A stretch of 35,653 bases of DNA from Adhaeribacter aerolatus (GTDB taxonomy: Bacteria > Bacteroidota > Bacteroidia > Cytophagales > Hymenobacteraceae). Numbering within the stretch: position 1 is the stretch's first letter; every line of letters begins with the position of its first letter. The stretch lies in contig NZ_BJYS01000056.1 of the NCBI RefSeq assembly GCF_007991635.1, positions 1-35,653 of the forward strand, written 5' to 3'. Made by a program: the position numbers and the translations under genes. Below the pieces are notes generated by a model. That model ran no database searches, was not told the origin of the DNA, and was given only the letters and a program-made list of their open reading frames with translations. Below are positions 1-8,159 of this stretch, one piece after another.

Positions 1-1
1 T

Positions 2-1444
2 GCCAAAGATATTTATAAGTTTTCGGCGGTAGCTTACTTTTTCGCCAACGATTTGTATAACAAATACAAAATTCCGATCGGCTTAATTAATTCGGCTTTG
101 GGTGGTTCGCCGGCCGAAGCTTGGATTAGTGAAAGCGCCCTGGAAAGTTTCCCGGCGCAATACCAGGAAGCCCAGAAGTTTAAAGACGATAAACTGATTG
201 CCCAAATAGAAGAAAGTAACCGCAAAGCAAATAACAGTTGGCACACGCTGTTGAACCAGACCGATGTGGGTGTAAAGCAAAAATGGTCGGGGGCTGCGGT
301 AAATGATGCAAACTGGAGCCAGATGAATATTCCGGGGTACTGGGCCGATGAAAAATTAGTTGCGGTAAATGGCTCGGTGTGGTTCCGGAAAGAAGTAAAT
401 GTGCCTAAAACGTTGGTGGGCAAACCGGCTAAACTGTTGCTCGGTAGAATTGTAGATGCCGATTCGGTTTTTATAAACGGTGTTTTTGTGGGAACAACCA
501 GTTACCAGTATCCGCCCCGGAAATATGCATTGCCCAACACGCTAATAAAAGAAGGTAAAAATATAGTTGCCGTTCGGGTAATCAATCAGTCGGGGAAGGG
601 CGGCTTTGTACCGGATAAGCCTTATAAACTTGTGCTAGGCCAGGACTCGCTTGATTTAACCGGCCCTTGGAAATATAAATTAGGATCCAAAATGGAGCCA
701 ATGCCGGGGCAGACAACCGTGCGATGGAAGCCAACCGGATTATTTAATGCCATGATAGCGCCACTCCTAAATTATAGCATAAAAGGCGTAATCTGGTACC
801 AAGGCGAATCGAACGCGGATAAGCCGGGGGAGTATGCGGCCTTGATGAAAACTCTAATTCAGGATTGGCGGACGCAATGGAACCAAGGGAATTTCCCTTT
901 TATTATGGTGCAGTTGGCCAACTTTATGGAAACCAAAGATGAACCAACCGAAAGTAACTGGGCAACTTTACGGCAAGCCCAATTTAACACCCTGGCCGTT
1001 CCGAATACCGGTTTGGCCGTAACCATAGATGCTGGCGAATGGAACGATATTCACCCGCTTAATAAGCAAACCGTGGGTAAACGCCTGGCTTTACAAGCAA
1101 TGAATTTAGCTTACAACGACAAAAAAGTAATACCATCTGGTCCAATATTTAAATCGGTAAAACGCGAGGGGAATAAACTTATAATATCGTTTGCGCATAC
1201 CGGCAGCGGCTTAGTAGCCTTGAATAATAAAGAACTAAAGCATTTTGCGGTTGCCGGTGAAGATAAAAAGTTTGCGTGGGCCAAAGCCGAAATAAAGGGC
1301 AATCAGGTAATCGTGTGGCAGGAGGGCATTGCTAATCCGGTATCCGTACGGTATGCCTGGGCAGATAATCCTAAAGGAGCTAACCTATATAATAAAGAGC
1401 AATTGCCGGCTTCTCCGTTTGAAGCCAGTGTGGAGCATAAATGA
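2..1444 (+). CDS. Sialate O-acetylesterase-type SGNH esterase (5' partial)
   Basis: The open frame enters from the window edge and runs to TGA at 1442-1444, leaving about 480 residues; the N-terminus is missing. It matches the SASA family (DUF303): an INSALGGSPAEAW block near the visible start, which holds the family's N-terminal catalytic region, GVIWYQGES in the middle, and a C-terminal WNDIHP block carrying the Asp/His pair. Between these lies a beta-sandwich-like insertion (about residues 100-200) with VWFRKEV, typical of this family. Known members remove O-acetyl groups from sialic acid or, in many Bacteroidota, from plant polysaccharides; they usually work in the periplasm. The signal peptide, if any, lies outside the window. 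A TTG at 53 is internal because the homologous sequence continues upstream of it. The family is clear; the substrate is not. Confidence 0.9.
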   Translation, partial: AKDIYKFSAVAYFFANDLYNKYKIPIGLINSALGGSPAEAWISESALESFPAQYQEAQKFKDDKLIAQIEESNRKANNSWHTLLNQTDVGVKQKWSGAAVNDANWSQMNIPGYWADEKLVAVNGSVWFRKEVNVPKTLVGKPAKLLLGRIVDADSVFINGVFVGTTSYQYPPRKYALPNTLIKEGKNIVAVRVINQSGKGGFVPDKPYKLVLGQDSLDLTGPWKYKLGSKMEPMPGQTTVRWKPTGLFNAMIAPLLNYSIKGVIWYQGESNADKPGEYAALMKTLIQDWRTQWNQGNFPFIMVQLANFMETKDEPTESNWATLRQAQFNTLAVPNTGLAVTIDAGEWNDIHPLNKQTVGKRLALQAMNLAYNDKKVIPSGPIFKSVKREGNKLIISFAHTGSGLVALNNKELKHFAVAGEDKKFAWAKAEIKGNQVIVWQEGIANPVSVRYAWADNPKGANLYNKEQLPASPFEASVEHK

Positions 1445-1600
1445 AATCTTTAAAATTGGTAAGTTAGCGTAAGTATTTCTGAAAATAGTTGATAATCAGG
1501 TTACTTTCCGCTGAAATATTGCCATGATTACGTATATCTTAAAAATTATTTTGTAATATCAGGTTCAGAAGAAAAGCAGGACAACGCTAATATTTATTTT

Positions 1601-1999
1601 GTGAAAACGGCAAGTAGTATCCAGGCAAAGAAATTCAAAACAGGGCTTTTGTATATAGTTCTATTTTTGAATGTTTTTGCTTTTTCGGTATATGCTGGTA
1701 GTTCGGGCATAAAACACTTGCCCGAGACAAAAATTGAGTGGGTAGGTACAATCAGGCCGCAAGCCAAACGAACTGTTTCCTACCAATCCGCCTATTTTTT
1801 TCATGCTAAAAGCAAAATTGTTGTTTTCAGCAGAACTGAATTCAGGAATGCATTAATTATTTTCAGTTACCTTATTAGAACCCAAATGGACTGGCTGTTA
1901 AAACAGGCCTGGTCGTTTACCCCACCAGTTAAGTTTTCCTGCATAAAAACTTTCCCACCAAAATTAACCGAAGAGTTGCCCTATTCTTCTTTGGGATAA
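1601..1999 (+). CDS. Small predicted secreted protein, unknown function
   Basis: A 132-codon frame starting at GTG. Residues 1-32 form a plausible Sec signal peptide: Lys-rich start, hydrophobic core, then VYA followed by GS as a likely cleavage site. The remainder is basic and hydrophobic, contains a single cysteine (in KFSCIK), and has no motif I recognise. A hairpin at 2082-2118 ending in TTTT lies about 80 bases downstream and could be its terminator, which supports a transcribed unit. No upstream gene is close enough for an operon. The alternative is that this is non-coding DNA with a chance open frame. I do not know a function. Confidence 0.4.
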   Translation: MKTASSIQAKKFKTGLLYIVLFLNVFAFSVYAGSSGIKHLPETKIEWVGTIRPQAKRTVSYQSAYFFHAKSKIVVFSRTEFRNALIIFSYLIRTQMDWLLKQAWSFTPPVKFSCIKTFPPKLTEELPYSSLG

Positions 2000-2081
2000 A
2001 TACCTTCCTCAATTAATCTACCTGCTGTTTTTTCGAAAAGCCAAAAAATGGAAGTTTGAGTAATCCACTCCTAGCATTTAG

Positions 2082-2118
2082 AAGGAAACTATTTGGCTGC
2101 CTGCTATATAGTTTCTTT
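2082..2118 (+). terminator. Possible intrinsic terminator
   Basis: Inverted arms GAAACTAT (2085-2092) and ATAGTTTC (2108-2115), extendable by one G-T wobble and A-T pairs, with a loop of 15 bases and a TTTT tail. It lies downstream of the small predicted secreted protein. The long loop and short T tract make it a weak candidate. Confidence 0.4.
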
Positions 2119-2253
2119 TGAATGATAGCTATGGGCTGTAAAGACTTATAGAGCGTTTTCATTTTAGCTTTACGAAAACAAGTTATTATATATTAAATAA
2201 TTGAATTTTAGTTGCTGCTTAAGTAGTAGCGGCTTATTCCTATTTGTATACAT

Positions 2254-2457
2254 ATGAAAAACTTCAAAAGAATATTGAAGTTGTCGGTGATGGTGGTGCT
2301 AATGGTGCTGGCCTCAATTGGAATAGGTATGGCTGGCCCAGTGCCGCTTTCACCAAATAAAAGAAAAGACAACGACAACGGAATAAAAATTGAGTTGGTT
2401 GAAGCTAAAGAAGAAGATAGTCTTCAATCAGATACTGAACAAATGAATCAGGAATAA
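2254..2457 (+). CDS. Small membrane-anchored or secreted protein, unknown function
   Basis: A 67-residue frame with an ATG start. Residues 1-28 contain a basic start and one strongly hydrophobic stretch (VMVVLMVLASIGIGMAG), either a signal peptide or a single anchor. The rest is a highly charged tail, first KRKDNDNG, then rich in Glu and Asp, with no cysteine. A strong terminator stands 95 bases downstream, so it is probably a single-gene transcript. The hydrophobic-then-charged layout is typical of small exported proteins in Bacteroidota, but I recognise no named family and assign no function. Confidence 0.5.
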   Translation: MKNFKRILKLSVMVVLMVLASIGIGMAGPVPLSPNKRKDNDNGIKIELVEAKEEDSLQSDTEQMNQE

Positions 2458-2551
2458 TTAGCCTGTAAGCGTAAGGTATAAGTTGAATAGGCAAATAAAA
2501 ATTGTGTTTCTACCTACGCGTTGTAGCACTAAGTTAATTCCTAATTACAGG

Positions 2552-2588
2552 AAAATAAAAAGGCCGGATAATCCGGCCTTTTTATTTT
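2552..2588. terminator. Strong bidirectional intrinsic terminator
   Basis: A perfect 17-bp inverted repeat: left arm AAAATAAAAAGGCCGGA (2552-2568), TAA loop, right arm 2572-2588. The GC core GGCCGGA is flanked by A/T tracts, so each strand ends in a U run after a stable stem. It lies between a rightward small gene (ends 2457) and the leftward SPW gene (ends 2630) and can stop transcription from both sides. Confidence 0.92.
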
Positions 2589-2629
2589 AATAAAAGTTGT
2601 TTGTCTGTTTGTAATAAAAAAATATAGTA

Positions 2630-3046
2630 TTATAAGCGGTTATGATGATTACCGGTAATGTCGTTAACGGCATTGCTAACCGGGTTTCTAGAGTGTGCAT
2701 ACGTTGGTACGGTACGGGTCATTAAAGAAGCAGCAACTTCCATCAGACCTAAAATTACGTGCGGTGCCCAAACGGTATCGCTAAATCCGAAAATCCAGGG
2801 TGAGGCGGCCAGGAAAAGACCAGCCAGTAAATCCATGGTTAAGTGCGTACGCATCGAAATGGTTTTAATCATACCCATTTCATAATCGGTCATAATGGCT
2901 TGTAACAGCATTACAATACCAACTATAACCGGTACCCATGTTTCGGCGCCACCGTTGTCAAAATTAAAAATCCAAGGGGAAGCTATCAGTAAAATGCCCA
3001 TCAGATAATCCATTATCCCATGGACCCTTGTTGAAATAAATCTCAT
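2630..3046 (-). CDS. SPW-repeat membrane protein
   Basis: 138 residues with two copies of the SPW signature: ASPWIFNF near residue 23 and ASPWIFGF near residue 82. Each repeat forms a pair of hydrophobic helices, giving about four membrane spans in two internally similar halves, followed by a short hydrophilic His/Asn-rich tail. The SPW family (Pfam SPW) has no established biochemical role; members are small inner-membrane proteins of bacteria and archaea. The start is well supported: AAGGAG lies about 9 bases before the ATG, an unusually good Shine-Dalgarno site for this phylum. The gene is alone, faces away from murI, and ends at the shared bidirectional terminator. Confidence 0.88.
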   Translation of the reverse strand: MRFISTRVHGIMDYLMGILLIASPWIFNFDNGGAETWVPVIVGIVMLLQAIMTDYEMGMIKTISMRTHLTMDLLAGLFLAASPWIFGFSDTVWAPHVILGLMEVAASLMTRTVPTYAHSRNPVSNAVNDITGNHHNRL

Positions 3047-3126
3047 ATTATAATCTCCTTTTTTAGTTAGCAGTAATAAACTTACTGTATGGGCTTATAC
3101 GCCCGCGTTGTTCAAATGGTTAGGGT

Positions 3127-3152
3127 TTAATTATAAAATTTGTTATAATTAA
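3127..3152. promoter_or_regulatory. AT-rich inverted repeat between SPW gene and murI
   Basis: Perfect 10-bp arms TTAATTATAA (3127-3136) and TTATAATTAA (3143-3152) separated by AATTTG. It lies 80 bases upstream of the SPW start and about 145 bases before murI, in their divergent intergenic region. The size fits a dimeric repressor site, but no regulator is identified and AT-rich DNA makes chance palindromes commoner. Confidence 0.35.
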
Positions 3153-3268
3153 CTAGCTGATAAATACTTAAATAACGAATATTGTCATTAGATTAATTAT
3201 AAAAAATCAATCAGTAAAAATACCGTTAGTAAAACTACGGATAAGCTAAAAACCAATATTTATTCTCT

Positions 3269-3276
3269 TAACTTTG
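3269..3276 (+). promoter_or_regulatory. Bacteroidota -7 box for murI
   Basis: TAACTTTG matches the Bacteroidota sigma-ABfr -7 consensus TAnnTTTG and is followed by GCCCC. It lies 20 bases before the ATG at 3296. I see no clear -33 TTTG. Confidence 0.6.
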
Positions 3277-3295
3277 CCCCTCAGAAGTGCAGAAA

Positions 3296-4114
3296 ATGTC
3301 AGAAACAGAACGCAAAAAACAACCAATTGGCATATTCGACAGTGGTATTGGCGGCCTTACGGTGGCCCATGCTATAACCGAATTATTGCCTAACGAACAA
3401 ATATTATACTTTGGCGATACGGCTCATTTGCCTTACGGCGATAAATCGACGGCCGCCATTCAGGCTTACGCGGTTAAAATTTGTGATTTATTGGTGCGGC
3501 AGAAATGCAAGGTTATTTTAATTGCCTGTAACTCGGCGTCGGCGGCTGCTTACGATTTGGTGCGCGAATACGTAGGCAGCAAAGCTAAAGCGCTAAATGT
3601 AATTGACCCAGTTATTGCGTACGTGGGCGAGCATTACCCCAACCAAACCATTGGCCTGATTGGCACCAAACAAACGGTAAACTCTAATGTGTACCGCAAA
3701 AAAATAGACGACCTGAACCAAAATATTACATTGCACTCGGTAGCTACCCCGTTGTTGGCCGCCATGATAGAGGAAGGTTTTTTCAATAATAACATCAGCG
3801 AGAGCATTATTCAGGCTTATCTTTCGGATGCTTCGCTGCAAAATATTCAGGCGCTTATTCTGGGTTGTACCCACTATCCGCTAATTAAAAACCAGATTAG
3901 CAATTTTTACCAGGGCCGGGTAGATATTGTGGATGCTTCGCAGATTGTGGCGCAACACGTAAAAGCTTTTCTGGAAAAGGAAAACCTGGCGGCCGAAGCC
4001 TTGACGAAAGACCATACTTTTTACGTATCGGATTTTACCCGGTCTTTTGAGGCTTCTACCCGCATTTTCTTTGGCCGCGAAGTTCATCTGGAGCATTACC
4101 CGTTGTGGGAGTAG
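3296..4114 (+). CDS. murI: Glutamate racemase
   Basis: Interconverts L- and D-glutamate to supply D-Glu for peptidoglycan in the cytoplasm; cofactor-independent Asp/Glu racemase family. The N-terminal signature IGIFDSGIGGLTV is intact. Both catalytic cysteines are present: ACNSAS (Cys78) and LGCTHYP (Cys191), each followed by its expected Thr/Ser or His environment. At 272 residues it is the usual size. I chose ATG at 3296; a GTG at 3287 would add MQK but leaves only 10 bases after the -7 promoter box, where the transcription start is expected. It stands alone, divergent from the SPW gene; the downstream lipoprotein gene starts 168 bases later. Confidence 0.97.
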   Translation: MSETERKKQPIGIFDSGIGGLTVAHAITELLPNEQILYFGDTAHLPYGDKSTAAIQAYAVKICDLLVRQKCKVILIACNSASAAAYDLVREYVGSKAKALNVIDPVIAYVGEHYPNQTIGLIGTKQTVNSNVYRKKIDDLNQNITLHSVATPLLAAMIEEGFFNNNISESIIQAYLSDASLQNIQALILGCTHYPLIKNQISNFYQGRVDIVDASQIVAQHVKAFLEKENLAAEALTKDHTFYVSDFTRSFEASTRIFFGREVHLEHYPLWE

Positions 4115-4214
4115 CCTCAGCGCAGTTAAAAAATCATTATATCCGACTTACAGTGTAAGTGGTTGGAATATATTGCCATTAAAAGCTGGGAAATCCATCA
4201 AAAACCTAAATATT

Positions 4215-4262
4215 ACGTTTAAATAAACGTTGTATTTTTAATACACCGCAGCTCTGGGCTGC
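4215..4262 (+). other. Two small hairpins before the UPF0323 gene
   Basis: ACGTTT/AAACGT (4215-4230, four-base loop) and GCAGC/GCTGC (4248-4262, five-base loop) stand in tandem just upstream of the lipoprotein ATG at 4282. They could be a weak terminator for murI or leader structure for the lipoprotein gene. No T tract decides between these. Confidence 0.3.
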
Positions 4263-4281
4263 AATTAACCGACTTTAAATT

Positions 4282-4872
4282 ATGAAAAGAAAATATTTAC
4301 GGGTTGGCGACTGGAAACGCAATGTGCTGATAATGGCCACGGCTTCTTGTTTAGGCCTAACCGCTTGTGATAATAGTAACCAAACCGAACAGGGCGCTAC
4401 CGCTGATTGGTCGGGGGGGCAAACTAATACCAAAGGTGTAATTACCGAATTAACCGAAGTAAGCCCCGATAAATGGCAGATAACCGATGAGCGCCCGGCT
4501 GGTGCCGGCGAAGTGGCCGCAATTGTCCGGCACTACGATGGCCAAGTAGACACCCTGAAAGGGGAGGCCTTGCAACAACAGATGCAACAGTACGCCTCGG
4601 TACACCCTACCAACACCAATGGCTTTGGAATGATGGATGTGCTCATGTGGAGTAGTATTGGGTACATGGCTGGCCGCATGATGTCGCCGAACCCCCGCTA
4701 CTATGCTAACCCCAACGTTATGAATCGCACCAGCGCCTGGCGCAACGATATTTCGCAGCAACGGAGCCGCGGCGCTACTTACGGCACAGGTACCAGTACC
4801 AGCCGCCGCACAGCAGCTCCGGCCGGCCGTTCCGGTGTTTTCTCCGGCCGCAGCGGTGGTTTTTATTCGTAA
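4282..4872 (+). CDS. UPF0323-family lipoprotein
   Basis: 196 residues with a basic N-terminus, hydrophobic segment and LTAC lipobox (Cys29), so it is predicted to be a lipoprotein. The middle carries TDERPAGAGEVAAIVR and DGQVDTL, then a Gly/Met-rich hydrophobic segment (about residues 115-132), and ends in a Ser/Arg/Gly-rich low-complexity tail with GRSGVFSGRSGGF. This order, including the serine- and glycine-rich tail, resembles the UPF0323 lipoprotein described from Helicobacter pylori (HP0232). In that organism the next gene is also a glutathionylspermidine-synthase-like enzyme, as here; E. coli has a comparable YgiB/YgiC pair. Function is unknown. A terminator and a separate promoter follow, so the pair need not share a transcript. 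Confidence 0.8.
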   Translation: MKRKYLRVGDWKRNVLIMATASCLGLTACDNSNQTEQGATADWSGGQTNTKGVITELTEVSPDKWQITDERPAGAGEVAAIVRHYDGQVDTLKGEALQQQMQQYASVHPTNTNGFGMMDVLMWSSIGYMAGRMMSPNPRYYANPNVMNRTSAWRNDISQQRSRGATYGTGTSTSRRTAAPAGRSGVFSGRSGGFYS

Positions 4873-4952
4873 GAATTACCTGGCTGTTGTTTTCTTCATT
4901 TGAATATTTTTATACGATAGAAAATTTCAACCATCAAGATACTTTTACTAAT

Positions 4953-4986
4953 AAACCCGGCTGTTTAGAAATTTGCCGGGTTTTTT
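4953..4986 (+). terminator. Intrinsic terminator after UPF0323 gene
   Basis: Arms AAACCCGGC (4953-4961) and GCCGGGTTT (4975-4983) with a 13-base loop and a T6 run at 4981-4986. Confidence 0.88.
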
Positions 4987-5002
4987 ATAGCTTTTACATT
5001 TG
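4972..5002 (+). promoter_or_regulatory. Complete Bacteroidota promoter for the GSP-synthase-like gene
   Basis: TTTG (4972-4975), a 19-base spacer, then TACATTTG (4995-5002) fits the TTTG-N19-TAnnTTTG consensus, the only full match I found. The -33 box lies inside the right arm of the preceding terminator. It predicts a start near 5009 and a leader of about 75 bases. Confidence 0.7.
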
Positions 5003-5082
5003 ATGATAACCATAAACAGCTTTTGACCTCAACTAAAGCTAATATTTCTCGTCAGGCATTTTAAACCTAAAAATTAAAACAA

Positions 5083-6303
5083 GTGGCTATCTATTCTGCG
5101 GATAAAAATATTCAACCCACTAACTGGAATAACAAAATAAAACTGGTAAGCCACGGCGGCGATATTTCTTCGGCTTTACATGGGTTGGGTTGGAATTGGG
5201 TACTCGAAGATGAATGCAGCAATTATTTGCCCGGCGAAGCAGTAGTATTGCCCCAAGCTCAAGCCGATGATTTATTACGGGCTGCCGATGAGCTTTACGA
5301 AATGATGGTGGGTGCTGTGCCCGACGATTTACCCGACGATTTTTTACGCCAATTAGCGATACCGGAAAACCTATGGGGCCTAGTGCGGCATTCCTGGAAC
5401 GATGACCGGCACTGGCATTTATACGGCCGCTTCGACTTAGCCCAAACTGCTGAAGGTCCTAAACTGATAGAATTTAATGCCGATACGGCAACCGGCATTC
5501 CGGAGACAGCCGTGGTACAATGGGCCAGTTTAGCAGCGGCTGGTAAAAATGATGCTTCGCAGGTCTCCGGTTTGTACGAGGCTTTGGTGGCTCAATTCCA
5601 GCGATGGCTAGAAAAAAACAATGATCTGGAACCGGCCTTGCTGATAACTTACATTGGTGCCAGTGCCGAAGATTATACCAATTGCGAAGTTTTGGCCCAG
5701 GCAGCCCAGGAAGCAGGGTTCAATACGCACCTTTGTGCTATAGAAGAAGTAACTTTTACCGCCTTTGGCGAAGACCGCGGTATTTGGGCCCAAACCAGCA
5801 CCGACGAATGGCAGCGTTTTTCTTTTGTATATAAATTATTGCCCTGGGAGCAACTGGCCTGGGAAGAACCGGAACTGATTAAAGACTTAGATATTTTACT
5901 TCGCACCCGCAATGTCGTAATCGCCAACCCAGCATATACCTTAATCTTACAAAGCAAAGGTATGTTGGCTTGGCTATGGCAAAACTTTCCGTATCATCCG
6001 CTACTGCTCGAAACCTCCTTTGGCCGCTTAGGCGGCCATTACGTTACCAAACCTTTTTACGGCCGCGAAGGCCAGAACGTAGAAGTCATTCAGAGCGGCG
6101 AATCTGTTATCCGGACCGAAGGCGAATTTGCTGACCAGCCCAAAATTTACCAGCGTTATTGTAATTTCCCGAAAGACGAAGCCGGTAATTTGTACCAGAC
6201 GGGCGTTTTCTGGGCCGGCGAAGGATGTGCCATTGGGTACCGACGAGCACCCGGTATCATTAACAATACGTCGCAGTTTTTAGCACATTTGTTGGAAGAA
6301 TAA
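5083..6303 (+). CDS. Glutathionylspermidine synthase-like ATP-grasp enzyme
   Basis: 406 residues, matching the C-terminal synthetase domain of glutathionylspermidine synthase and the stand-alone YgiC/YjfC group. Visible family blocks are HWHLYGRFD (about residue 112), LIEFNADTATGIPET (about 128-142), RLGGHYVTKPFYGREGQNVE (about 313-332, the nucleotide-binding region) and a C-terminal FWAGEGCAIGYRRA. The amidase half of the bifunctional E. coli Gsp enzyme is absent. Characterised relatives ligate a peptide-like carboxylate to an amine using ATP; for stand-alone members the true substrate is not established. Start is GTG at 5083, with no nearby ATG alternative. A hairpin follows the stop. Confidence is high for the family and low for the substrate. 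Confidence 0.9.
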   Translation: MAIYSADKNIQPTNWNNKIKLVSHGGDISSALHGLGWNWVLEDECSNYLPGEAVVLPQAQADDLLRAADELYEMMVGAVPDDLPDDFLRQLAIPENLWGLVRHSWNDDRHWHLYGRFDLAQTAEGPKLIEFNADTATGIPETAVVQWASLAAAGKNDASQVSGLYEALVAQFQRWLEKNNDLEPALLITYIGASAEDYTNCEVLAQAAQEAGFNTHLCAIEEVTFTAFGEDRGIWAQTSTDEWQRFSFVYKLLPWEQLAWEEPELIKDLDILLRTRNVVIANPAYTLILQSKGMLAWLWQNFPYHPLLLETSFGRLGGHYVTKPFYGREGQNVEVIQSGESVIRTEGEFADQPKIYQRYCNFPKDEAGNLYQTGVFWAGEGCAIGYRRAPGIINNTSQFLAHLLEE

Positions 6304-6309
6304 CAATAA

Positions 6310-6334
6310 ATATTCTTTTGCCTTTAAAGAATAT
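6310..6334 (+). terminator. Possible weak terminator after GSP-synthase-like gene
   Basis: Perfect 9-bp arms ATATTCTTT (6310-6318) and AAAGAATAT (6326-6334) with a 7-base loop, starting 7 bases after the stop codon. The stem is AT-rich and there is no clean T tract after it. Confidence 0.4.
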
Positions 6335-6388
6335 GGTCTTTGGGGTAAGATTATTAAGACTTATTCTATTTTATTCATGCAAATGAAA

Positions 6389-6396
6389 TAACTTTG
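6389..6396 (+). promoter_or_regulatory. Bacteroidota -7 box for the nuoH-N run
   Basis: TAACTTTG followed by GCCCC, identical over 12 bases to the box before murI. It lies 20 bases before the nuoH ATG. No clear -33 box is visible. Confidence 0.62.
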
Positions 6397-6416
6397 CCCC
6401 ACCATTTCGGATTATT

Positions 6417-7520
6417 ATGCTGGCATTAATCCTTTGCATTGTATTCTTACTGTTGTTGGTAATTGTAACGGCCTACGCCGAACGCAAGGTGGCGGCCTTT
6501 ATCCAGGACCGGGTGGGGCCTACGGAGACCGGGCCGCACGGCATACTGCAATCGGTGATGGATGTGGTAAAACTGCTGCAGAAAGAAGATATTATTCCGT
6601 CGGCGGCTGATAAACGGCTTTTTGCGCTAGCACCTATTGTGATGTTCGCGGCGGTGCTGGCCGGTTTCGCCGTTATCCCAATTACGCCTTCGGCTATTGC
6701 CTCGGGCGCTTACCTGGGCGTATTTTACCTCTTAGCCATTATTTCGCTCGATGTAATTGGTTTGCTGATGGCTGGCTGGGGTTCTAATAATAAATATGCC
6801 GTACTCGGAGCCATGCGCTCAGTCGGGCAAATTGTATCGTACGAAATTCCGGCGGGTTTAGCAGTGCTGAGCGTGGTGATGATTTGCCAGAGCCTCGATT
6901 TGCAGGAAATAAGTTTTCAGCAGGGCATTTTAATGAACCAGTTTGCTGGGCTGGAAAATGAAGTTAATTATTTATTTGGCCTGAAAGCGCTGGACCTGGA
7001 TGTAACGCACGTGGGTGGCATTACCACCTGGAATATTGTCCGGATGCCGTTTTTGTTTATTGCCTTTATTATTTATTTTATTTCGTCGCTGGCCGAATGT
7101 AACCGTGCCCCTTTTGATATTCCGGAAGCCGAATCGGAGTTGGTAGCGGGTTTCCACGTAGAATATTCAGGGTTTCGGTTTGCGGCCCTTTTCCTTGCCG
7201 AATATTCGATGATGGTGCTAGTAAGTTTGGTGGCCGTGGTTTTGTTTTTAGGCAGTTGGAATACGCCACTCCCAAATATTGGCAGCGTACAATTAGCTAC
7301 CTGGACTACCGGCACACCGGGTGCGCTGACCGGCCATTTGTGGGGAGCTTTCTGGTTACTGGCAAAAACCGTTTTATTGCTTTACACCCAAATCTGGATT
7401 AGGTGGACTTACCCGCGTTTACGCGTAGACCAACTGATGCACCTGTGCTGGAAGGTTTTTACGCCGATTATGCTGGTCTTGGTATTGCTGGCCGGATTGT
7501 GGCGTTTATGGATGATTTAA
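6417..7520 (+). CDS. nuoH: NADH-quinone oxidoreductase subunit H
   Basis: Complex I membrane subunit that links the hydrophilic and membrane arms and forms much of the quinone chamber. 367 residues with about eight to nine hydrophobic helices. Family signatures: AYAERKVAAFIQDRVGPTETGP near residue 20, MRSVGQIVSYEIPAG in the middle, and the acidic EYSGFRFAALFLAEY with ECNRAPFDIPEAESELVAGFH before it, which forms the charged loop close to quinone. The ATG lies 20 bases after a -7 promoter box and begins the run nuoH-I-J-K-L-M-N. The preceding gene is unrelated, so nuoA-G are not adjacent. nuoI follows after 3 bases. Confidence 0.98.
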   Translation: MLALILCIVFLLLLVIVTAYAERKVAAFIQDRVGPTETGPHGILQSVMDVVKLLQKEDIIPSAADKRLFALAPIVMFAAVLAGFAVIPITPSAIASGAYLGVFYLLAIISLDVIGLLMAGWGSNNKYAVLGAMRSVGQIVSYEIPAGLAVLSVVMICQSLDLQEISFQQGILMNQFAGLENEVNYLFGLKALDLDVTHVGGITTWNIVRMPFLFIAFIIYFISSLAECNRAPFDIPEAESELVAGFHVEYSGFRFAALFLAEYSMMVLVSLVAVVLFLGSWNTPLPNIGSVQLATWTTGTPGALTGHLWGAFWLLAKTVLLLYTQIWIRWTYPRLRVDQLMHLCWKVFTPIMLVLVLLAGLWRLWMI

Positions 7521-7523
7521 TAC

Positions 7524-8153
7524 ATGAAAGAATATATTTCAAGCAGATATAATAACAGCTTTTTTTCGGTGGTGGGAGCCCTCCTGAAAGGTATGCAGCT
7601 AACCCTGCAGCACTTTTTCCGGGCAAACAAGCGCCGGGAACCAACCTACGTAAGCGACCCCAATTATTTTAAGCAACCCGAAGGTCTAGTAACTTTAACC
7701 TACCCGTACGAGTCCCTGCCGGTGCCGGAAGTAGGCCGTTACCGCTTGCACAACGAAATTGACGACTGCATTGTATGCGACCTTTGCGCCAAAATTTGCC
7801 CGGTTAACTGCATCGAAATAGAGTCTATTAAGGCTACCGAAGATATTGGCATCACTTCCGATGGTACCAAAAAAAGACTACACGCTGCCGTTTTTAATAT
7901 TGATTTGGCCAAGTGCTGCTATTGCGGTTTGTGTACCACCGTTTGCCCCACCGATTGCTTAACCATGACCAAGGTGTACGATTTCCCAGAGACCGATATA
8001 AAAAACATGATTTACCACTTTACTGATTTGTCGCCGGAGCAAGCCCAGGAAAAAAGACAAAAATACGAGCAGCAGCAAGCCGAAATCACCGAAGCCAAAG
8101 CCGCCGCCCTCCGGGCCAAGCAAGAAGCTACAAGAGATAAAGGCAATATTTGA
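7524..8153 (+). CDS. nuoI: NADH-quinone oxidoreductase subunit I
   Basis: Ferredoxin-like peripheral subunit of complex I that holds the N6a and N6b [4Fe-4S] clusters and passes electrons toward the quinone site. Both CxxCxxCxxxCP motifs are intact: Cys82/85/88/92 and Cys131/134/137/141, the fourth cysteine of each serving the other cluster. Length is 209, longer than the E. coli protein (about 180). The extra residues include an Ala/Glu/Lys/Gln-rich C-terminal helix (about 172-209) with coiled-coil character. ATG lies 3 bases after the nuoH stop, so translation is likely coupled. A 275-base gap containing a palindromic repeat separates it from nuoJ. Confidence 0.98.
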   Translation: MKEYISSRYNNSFFSVVGALLKGMQLTLQHFFRANKRREPTYVSDPNYFKQPEGLVTLTYPYESLPVPEVGRYRLHNEIDDCIVCDLCAKICPVNCIEIESIKATEDIGITSDGTKKRLHAAVFNIDLAKCCYCGLCTTVCPTDCLTMTKVYDFPETDIKNMIYHFTDLSPEQAQEKRQKYEQQQAEITEAKAAALRAKQEATRDKGNI

Positions 8154-8159
8154 TGATTA

